DNA of 64,000 bases, taken from NCBI GenBank assembly GCA_021229015.1, contig CM037783.1, forward strand, positions 21,833,289 through 21,897,288. The letters run 5' to 3'. The notes beneath the pieces were generated by a model. It was given only the letters and a program-made list of their open reading frames with translations. It did not search any database and was not told where the DNA came from. The position numbers were made by a program, and so were the translations under genes. Shown here in pieces: positions 59,782 through 64,000 of this stretch. This stretch comes from Solen grandis (taxonomy: Eukaryota > Mollusca > Bivalvia > Adapedonta > Solenidae). Each line of letters begins with the position of its first letter. Within the stretch, counting starts at the first letter, position 1.

Positions 59782-62273
59782 ATGGCTGCCAGGGGCTGGG
59801 CTATTTTGCCTTATATGTATATAGTGAAATCTTTAAATGACATTTCCTCTGAAATTGCTGGACAGAATTAGATTAAACTTGACAGGGATGATCCTTTGGT
59901 GAATCTTTACAAAAGTTGTTAAAATAAACATGATCCATGTAGAATTCTGGTTGCAATGGTAATGGAAAGAAATGAATTATTAAAACTTTAAAAATAATCT
60001 CCTTTGAAACTACTGGCCATATTTCAAAATGTTTTTGTACAGATGTTCCTTGGGTAACCCTATGCACAGGTGAGCTATTCAGGGCCTCTATGGTTCTCTT
60101 GTTGCCTTATTATTACTTAAATTAAGATAAAAAGATTTCTGTTTATTCTCTACATGCAAATCAGAGGTATGTTTCGAGAAAAAACATAGAATTCATAAAT
60201 TTTATCTATGGACAAACATTTATATGTTTTTCAGGTTTAACAAAAAGGACATCTGAATTTTTATACTGTTTAAAAATATTTGGCTTTGTCAAGATAGGAA
60301 GATTATCTTGTAATATTATAGGTAAAGGTGGACTGTAAAATCTAGAAAGGTGTAATTGTTGTAATCACCCTAAGTCTGTCCTATCATGCTTTAATTATCT
60401 CCCCTGAAAATTCTAGACAGAAATATTGAAGCTTTGCTTGTGTTAAGATTATTCTTGGAAGAATCATTTATCAACATTTGCAAACATGAACTTGGTCCAT
60501 GCAGAGCTCCAGAACTTTAATTAAAAAAAGAATAAAAAAACAAGGACTTCAGAAAATCTCCCTGTATAATAACTTAAATGTCAGAATCTAATTTTGTGAA
60601 GCTCAAATGATCAGTCTATGGCCATAATGTCCCCCTTGTTGTCTTAAAACAGTTACTGCTTCACATCTTTTATACATATATTTTTAATTCATTTTTTGTT
60701 GTCTAAGATTCATTAATATGTCTTTTCTGTCTTTCAGTCACTATATTAATTTTTAAGATCATATTTTGTTTAATAAGACTAAAGTTATTTTCTGATTTTA
60801 AGCCCACCTGATTTTTAGCTCACCTGAGCACAAACAATTTACTTCAAACGACATCTCCTCTGAAACCGCTAGGCAGAAATTGATTAAACTTGGAAGGGAT
60901 GGTCCTTCGGTGAACCTTCACAAAAGTTGCTAAAATAAACTTGATCCATATGGAACTCTGGTTACCATAGCAATGGAAAGGAAAAAATTAAGAAAACTTT
61001 AAAAATCATCTCCTTCAAAACTATTGGCCACATTTCAAAATATTTTGATATAGATGTTCCTTGGGTAACTCTCTACCAAGATTGCTAAAATTATTCCTAT
61101 CGGGGGGAAAAAGCATGGCCGCCAGGGGAGGGGTTTATTTGCCTGATATGTATATAGTGAAATATGTAAATGACATCTCCTCTGAAATCGCTGGACAGAA
61201 TTTGAATAAATTTGGCCAGAGATGATCCTTCGGTGAAGCTTCACAAAAGTTACTAAAATTATTCCGATCCATAAAAAAAAAAACATGGCCACCAGGGGCG
61301 GAGCTAATTTGCCTTATATATATAGTGAAATCTTTAAACAACATCTCTTCTGAAACCGCTGGGCAGAATTTGATTATATTTGGCAGGGATGATTTTTGGG
61401 TGAAGCTTCACAAAAGTTGCTAAAATTATTCCGACCTGTAAAAAAACATGGCCGCCATGGGTGGTGCTTAAATTTGCCTTATATGTGTATAGTGAGATTT
61501 CTAAATGGCATCTCTTCTGAAACCACTGGACAGATTTTGATTTAGTATGGCAGGGATGATCCTTGGGTGAAGCTTCACAAAAGTTGCTAAAATTATTTCA
61601 TAAAAAATATGGCTGCAAGTGGCAGGACTTATTTGCCTTATATGTATATATTGGAAACTTAAAATGACCTTTCCTCTGAAACTGCTAGACAGAATTTGAT
61701 AAAGCTTTGCAGGGATCATCTGCTTCAAAACTACTGGCCAGATTTCAAAATGTTTCAATACAGACTGATGTTCCTTGGGTAACCCTATACCCACGTGAGC
61801 TATCCAGGACCATCATGGCCCTCTTGCTTTCTAATAGCATTTTTTTCAAATTGCCTTTAGCTTATGTTGTTCCCTGTTATTTTATTGACTTAATTATGGA
61901 TATCACTTTAAATTCTTCACAGAAGTGTTGGCTATAATGGAAGCACATCCTGTTACATCCCATCCCATTGCATCCATGTAAGGTGGGATGTAGGGTTATT
62001 AATCACCTTTAGTGATAGCTCAAGTTCTTTTTATATTTCCAAAGTTTATTACACACATTTTATTTCTCAAAATTCAATTCTGGCTATCGTTCAATCAATA
62101 TTTGTTCTATCTTTCCAGTTGCAATTTCTCACATAGTTTATTTTTGTCTGATATTTAAGTTTTATTTCAACAGATTGGAGATGGCTAACCCACTGTTTGA
62201 GGAGCTGAAAGATGAGTATAAGGACTATATACCTCTGTATATAGCTAGGCTGCAGGCTTTAGATGGGGACAAG
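34495..62273 (+). CDS. TPP2: Tripeptidyl-peptidase 2, two internal exons (partial gene)
   Basis: Two exons, 34,495-34,646 and 62,174-62,273, join in phase (TCC AA + A). They encode part of the C-terminal third of tripeptidyl-peptidase 2, the giant cytosolic subtilisin-like peptidase that removes tripeptides from peptides released by the proteasome. The first exon holds the conserved Lys/Glu-rich stretch followed by EAQRDLKISWLSK. The second reads 'LFEELKDEYKDYIPLYIARLQ...LD', matching the TPP2 'Y..YLPLY.ARL..LD' signature. The catalytic domain and the final exons lie outside the window or beyond the gap. The intron between them is 27.5 kb and full of repeats. Strand and phase are clear. Confidence 0.88.
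34690..34850 (+). mobile_element. SINE family 1, diverged
   Basis: Contains a decayed tRNA-like head (GGGGCCTTTGTGACTAAGTG) and the body GAGGAAGCCTTCAAGCTGGC, then AATTAGCTGGATGTAA. Located in the TPP2 intron. Confidence 0.65.
35395..35610 (+). mobile_element. SINE family 2 with tRNA-like head
   Basis: The head GGTGGCTGAGTTGTTGGAGT and a B-box-like TTGGGTTTGGTCCCC are followed by the body 'GGACTGGTTGCCCCTGTGTC' and 'GTGTGGTATCATGCTACATG', which matches 13.1-13.3 kb. Confidence 0.7.
36375..36645 (+). mobile_element. SINE family 1, nearly full length
   Basis: The tRNA-like head GCCTCTGTGCCCGAGAGGAT and B box GGGTTTGAGTC are followed by the body 'GGCTTGCGGTAGGTTGGTGG'. The tail is ATATGACTGAAATTCTGTTG then A-rich and (ATCA)n. 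This is the best copy on the plus strand. Confidence 0.9.
37087..38423 (+). mobile_element. Mariner-type transposon, 1,337 bp, dead
   Basis: Terminal inverted repeats of about 28 bp (left 37,087-37,115; right 38,396-38,423) start CCAGGGATGTTCAAATTG and CTAGGGATGTTCAAATTG, and the element is flanked by TA at 37,085 and 38,424. The size and TA target fit Tc1/mariner. The internal transposase is broken (next entry). Confidence 0.92.
37290..38380 (+). pseudogene. Mariner transposase remnant
   Basis: Pieces in several frames: HTH region (SYALVTRWCKKF, RFTVREIARKVGIS, about 37,350-37,596), a middle part (37,626-37,943) with TGIETWVHFYEPKRK, and a C-terminal part (37,986-38,306) with LLHDNVSSYKA and YSPDLAPCDYFLF. 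The second and third catalytic aspartates (HDN, CDYF) are present. The first, normally GDETW, reads GIETW. Frameshifts and a lost catalytic Asp make it inactive. Confidence 0.88.
38465..38700 (+). repeat. Fragment of Helentron-like family B
   Basis: Carries diverged words of the 41.9-42.5 kb element: 'TTTTGGTTAAAATTTT', 'CATGGGATTGACTTGAAA', 'GGTCCCTTTTAAACTTAGAA', ending 'GTGTGCTGTCTTCTCCTGT'. Confidence 0.55.
38806..39039 (+). mobile_element. piggyBac-like MITE, copy 1
   Basis: A 234-bp element between TTAA duplications (38,802-38,805 and 39,040-39,043) with inverted ends CCCTTTCCCTCATA...TATGAGAGAAAGGG. The centre is a palindrome, CAGCCTGCGAGTTACTCGCAGGCTG in outline (arms of about 12). 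It is too short to encode protein. TTAA targets and CCC ends are typical of piggyBac-type elements. Confidence 0.88.
40116..41127. mobile_element. pogo/Tigger-like non-autonomous element hosting the MITE
   Basis: The ends are CAGTAGAACCTC (40,116) and GAGGTTCTACTG (to 41,127), a terminal repeat like those of pogo/Tigger elements. The inside has repeated words 'CTTCGAAATAGC' and 'TTCGGTTTAATG'. Removing the MITE restores CCTTAAATCGAAGTCC. No intact transposase is present. Only TA at the right flank fits a TA target; the left flank has TG. Confidence 0.65.
40133..40366 (-). mobile_element. piggyBac-like MITE, copy 2, opposite orientation
   Basis: 234 bp, the reverse-complement layout of copy 1, between TTAA at 40,129-40,132 and 40,367-40,370. 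It sits inside the left end of the pogo-like element starting at 40,116. Confidence 0.88.
41857..42508 (+). mobile_element. Helentron-like element, family B
   Basis: The left end TTTTTTAGCTCGACTATTCG and right end CGAATAGTCGAGC form subterminal inverted repeats. The right side adds a small hairpin (CTGTCCTCTGACAG) and CTCTTGTT. Inside are about three tandem units of roughly 130-180 bases with 'GTTAAAGTTTTGCATGCAAG'. No ORF. Confidence 0.7.
43256..43328 (+). repeat. 24-bp tandem repeat, three copies
   Basis: Three near-identical copies of AAAAAGCATTTAATATGCAG plus TATG. The unit itself contains the palindrome GCATTTAATATGC. Confidence 0.9.
44400..44680 (+). repeat. Fragment of Helentron-like family A
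   Basis: Reads 'GTGCTCATGGTGAGCTATAA', 'GGATCACCCT', then the unit words 'GGATGATCCTTGGGTGAA' and 'CTAAAATAAGCTTGATCC'. Truncated at both ends. Confidence 0.75.
45412..45475 (+). repeat. Right end of a third Helentron-like family (C)
   Basis: Inverted words CTCGCTG and CAGCGAG precede a hairpin GTTGTCTTCTGACAAC and TTATTG, the same layout as the right ends of families A and B but with different sequence. Confidence 0.45.
45886..47555. mobile_element. Foldback-type element with TTCTAACTTCTA-type arms
   Basis: 1,670 bp. The arms are inverted: the left starts TATGGAAGGGAATCGCCGCC, the right (reverse complement) TATGGAAGGGAATTTCTGCC. Both continue CAATATTCTATCTTACAACT and then repeats of TTCTAACTTCTATCTTACAA. 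TTTAAA lies on both sides (45,880-45,885; 47,556-47,561) and may be a 6-bp duplication. No coding sequence. A second element is nested at 46,308-47,079. Confidence 0.8.
46308..47079. mobile_element. Nested inverted-repeat element with TTCGCCC subrepeats
   Basis: The left arm (46,308-46,415) has about seven TTCGCCC words. The right arm (46,981-47,079) has the same words reverse-complemented (GGGCGAA). The arms enclose about 560 bases of AT-rich DNA. The minus-strand ORF at 47,001-47,222 only reads through the arm. Confidence 0.75.
47562..49405. other. TPP2 intron, nothing recognised
   Basis: AT-rich, only chance ORFs. Confidence 0.5.
49410..49535 (+). mobile_element. SINE family 1, 3' half
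   Basis: 'CCTCAGTGCATTTGGGTGTT', 'AATTAGCTGGACATTG', the tail AATGACTGAAATACTGTTGC and (ATCA)n. Confidence 0.8.
49536..50629. other. TPP2 intron, nothing recognised
   Basis: No supported feature. Confidence 0.5.
50630..50820 (+). repeat. Dispersed repeat, also at 22.56 kb
   Basis: Same word order as 22,563-22,720, interrupted by a T-rich insertion near 50,680-50,705. Confidence 0.65.
51174..51792 (+). repeat. 47-bp minisatellite, about 13 copies
   Basis: Unit begins TGTGACATATCCGGTCAAAA, then TAACCACATGCTGTGCC and GCTGTTAAA. Copies differ at a few sites (AACC/AAAC, GCCC/GCCT). One copy has a small insertion near 51,570. Confidence 0.97.
52051..54632 (+). mobile_element. Helentron-like element, family A, with about eight 318-bp tandem units
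   Basis: The left end is TTTTTAGCTCACCTGAGCAC, followed by a perfect hairpin (AAAGTGCTCAAGGTGAGCT). The right end is CTCAGGTGAGCGATTTAGGG, then a hairpin GGGCCATCATGGGCC and TCTTGTT. In between, units recur every 317-319 bases (for example 52,441, 52,759, 53,078, 53,395), each with 'GGATGATCCTTGGGTCAACC', 'GGTTGCCATGGCAACAAAAA' and 'CTTATTTGCCTTATATGTAT'. ORFs here are read-through of the repeat. Confidence 0.8.
55125..55330. repeat. Degenerate TACGATACGAT simple repeat
   Basis: Many variants of GATACGATA/CAATACGATG with no fixed period, within about 200 bases. Confidence 0.75.
55997..56545 (+). repeat. Dispersed repeat with TATACCCCCAC start and three internal tandem units
   Basis: Starts TTTATACCCCCACACAACAA and ends near GCATGCGGGTGGTATTTTTA. 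Inside, 'GGTATCAAGATGAAACTTCATATGTG'-type words recur (about 56,120, 56,255 and 56,408) with spacing of about 140-150 bases. Confidence 0.65.
56565..56815 (-). mobile_element. SINE family 1, nearly full length, minus strand
   Basis: On the minus strand: GGCCTCTGTGGTCGAGAGGG head, GTGGGTTCGAATCTC B box, the body with TTCGGATTTTCATGTGAGGA, and the tail ATATGACTAAAATACTGTCG. Confidence 0.9.
56832..57226 (+). mobile_element. Helentron-like family A, short copy
   Basis: Starts TTTTTGGCTCACCCGCTGAG with a hairpin GAGCACAATGTGCTC. Ends GGTGAGCGATCTAGGGCCATATGGCC type hairpin, then CTCTTGTT. One internal unit. Confidence 0.8.
58247..58855 (+). mobile_element. Helentron-like family A, diverged copy
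   Basis: Starts TTTTTAGCTCACCCAAGCAC and ends CTCAGGTGAGTGATTCAGGG, with hairpin GGGCCATTATGGCCC and TCTTGTT. The interior differs from the 52 kb copy. Confidence 0.8.
59127..60104 (+). mobile_element. Helentron-like family A, about three tandem units
   Basis: The left end is truncated (TGAGCACAACATGCTCATGG). The right end is CAGGTGAGCTATTCAGGGCC and CTCTTGTT. Units carry 'GGGATGATCCTTGGGTGAA'. A 35-base A run sits at 59,746-59,780. Confidence 0.8.
60340..60641 (+). repeat. Helentron-like family A, strongly diverged copy
   Basis: 'TGTAATCACCCTAAGTCTGT' start region and 'CTATGGCCATAATGTCCCCC' then TTGTT at the end. Weak similarity inside. Confidence 0.5.
60812..61826 (+). mobile_element. Helentron-like family A, about five short tandem units
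   Basis: Starts TTTTTAGCTCACCTGAGCAC and ends ACGTGAGCTATCCAGGACCA, then TGGCCCTCTTG. Units of about 150-320 bases carry 'GGGATGATCCTTGGGTGAAG' and 'TTTGCCTTATATGTATAT'. Confidence 0.8.
62174..62273 (+). CDS. TPP2: TPP2 internal exon
   Basis: Acceptor TTTATTTCAACAG and donor GTATTC flank 100 nt, phase 2 in and phase 0 out. It encodes LEMANPLFEELKDEY then KDYIPLYIARLQALDGDK. No following exon was found up to base 64,000. Confidence 0.88.
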
Positions 62274-64000
62274 GTATTCAAACTTTCTTATATTTTCATG
62301 CCCTTGCTATATAGAAAGCTTGTCTGTTTGTTCTTCCATAGCAAAATCAAAAGCTTAAGTCATAAAACTTTACAGTAACATTCACCAGCATTGGATGTTG
62401 TGCAGCTTGGATTTCATTTTGAAATTTATATTGCTGTGGTAGAGTTATGGCCCCTGACTTAGTGAAAATGGCACAAAAGGTGGAGGCGTCCTGTTGACAT
62501 GTTGCGTTTGGACAGAGAGTGGTTATTGTTGACTCTGATGGTTTTAGTGAACCACAAAACAAAATACATTTGTAACACAAGCAACCAAATACCTTTTTCC
62601 CATAAAACATTTGGCATAAATAGGCCCTGTCAAATCTGGGTTAATGAATAGTCACTATATCTATATATGTTTTCTAGACAACTAACTTATGATATTTATC
62701 CATGTCTGTTATTTCAGTATTTATTTCTATCCTCTACAGTGAATCTTTTTCCCGAAATAAATTGCCTTGGACATCAAATATTGCAGGGATTCTGTATATG
62801 CTGGAGTACAAAAATTAGAAAAAAAAACACGTGTTACATGTGTTACCCCTATTTTAAAAGTCAGTGGGAACACATTATGCTAACATTCCAAGGTTATTTG
62901 AGAATCATGAGAAAATCAAGCTCGAATTCCTTTCAAATGTACAGGTCAGATTTTGAGTTTGAAAATCTTATTTAAGTACAGTTTTGATATTCTGGGCAGT
63001 TGACCTAAACAGTTGGGTTGAGTCTATTTTATTTTGATTTAGAATATCATAATAGTAAATATCTTCTTTGATAATAAATGAATTTACAAAAACACTTTAA
63101 AAGTCCTGATAAATATTTCCATTATTTACTACAAGTTTATAGTCATCAATATACTTAAAATAAGGTAAAACATATTGCTTTGAAAATTTGTACTTTCTGT
63201 GTTTGGTCAAAAATAGACTCAGGAGATTGTTAATTAAAGCCCAGTTGTTATGTTAGAAATCATTTAAGAAACTGTCACGTCCACTGGGTTATCAAATTGT
63301 GTATTGGCCAATTGATCAGTGTTTTATTTGTAGAAATAACTGTCGTCATGATCCTTTGAAATAAAATGTTCTGCCAACGCAAGTGCTTTTGAAAGATTAT
63401 AGCAGAGTTACTTTTTCATGACATACTGGCCTGGTATTAAAAAATAGCTAAATGGGGATGTTCCATTTATCTCCAGTACATTCAAAGCATGTCATTTGAT
63501 TAATGGACAAATGGCAACCACAGTGGAATGTATGAATCAAAAGTCATACAGGTAAAGTAACATCTCAAAAAGGTCATGGTCACATTTTAACATTTTCTTT
63601 TTACTCCATGTGTCCTATTTAATGGGATTCCTTATGTTAAGTTCACCAGTATTCACCATAATGAGGCAATGGGTATATCAAATGTTTTTCTTGCATCAGT
63701 GTTTGGTCAAGGTTATAGATAGGTCAAATTCCACATGAAGGTATTTTGAGTCAACACAATAGTACCAGAACTTCTTCAAGAACATTTGTTCAAGACAGTA
63801 TGCAATACATGGATATATTTTTTGTAAGCATCAAATCTGTGATTTTCATAAAACCAAAAGTTTCTGCTATTTTACTGACAACAATGAAATAAAATATATT
63901 AGATATGCATTTTCTGAAAGTCATCGGTGACTTTGTATTTAATATGTGAAGGTGTGAAGTTACATAGGTTTATGTTTCTCAGTCACTACTTCACATTATT
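62274..64000. other. TPP2 intron at right edge, nothing recognised
   Basis: No further TPP2 exon or other gene is visible. ORFs here are chance. Confidence 0.5.

Overview
The window looks like nuclear DNA of a marine bivalve mollusc, probably a venerid-type clam. Three things point there: intron-rich immune genes of kinds expanded in bivalves (C1q-domain proteins, and a RIG-I-like helicase joined to a HEPN and TRADD-N-like front end), AT-rich sequence, and very dense short interspersed and tandem repeats of bivalve type. The species call is inference. Real coding sequence is only a few per cent of the window.

Left part (about 1-11 kb, minus strand): ten exons with matching splice phases build the N-terminal two thirds of a RIG-I-like receptor: HEPN (DZIP3-like), a linker, two TRADD-N-like segments and the first helicase lobe. 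The rest would lie beyond the left edge. The gene looks decayed. The HEPN exon has a one-base frameshift and an in-frame stop, and the helicase P-loop is destroyed, although the DECH box, motif III and all splice sites survive.

Middle part (11-34 kb): transposon-rich sequence and two C1q genes on the minus strand. One is complete (three exons, 21.1-29.2 kb): signal peptide, coiled coil, a basic RKKR site created at an exon junction, then the C1q domain. The second (33 kb) has only its C1q exon. Between or inside them lie a 3.9 kb foldback element with TGT...ACA ends and a 5-bp target duplication, a tRNA-headed SINE, and a dead non-LTR retrotransposon.

A 100-N assembly gap sits at 34,299-34,398. 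To its right, two plus-strand exons of tripeptidyl-peptidase 2 (34.5 and 62.2 kb) are separated by a 27.5 kb intron. That intron is packed with mobile DNA: a dead mariner, two piggyBac-like MITEs in opposite orientation (one inside a pogo-like element), a foldback element with another nested in it, a 47-bp minisatellite, SINEs, and many copies of tandem-repeat-bearing elements whose ends (AGCTC at the left, hairpin plus CTCTTGTT at the right) suggest non-autonomous Helentron-like transposons. No earlier TPP2 exon is visible left of the gap, so the join at the gap deserves checking.

No rRNA, CRISPR array, functional tRNA gene or intact transposase was found.
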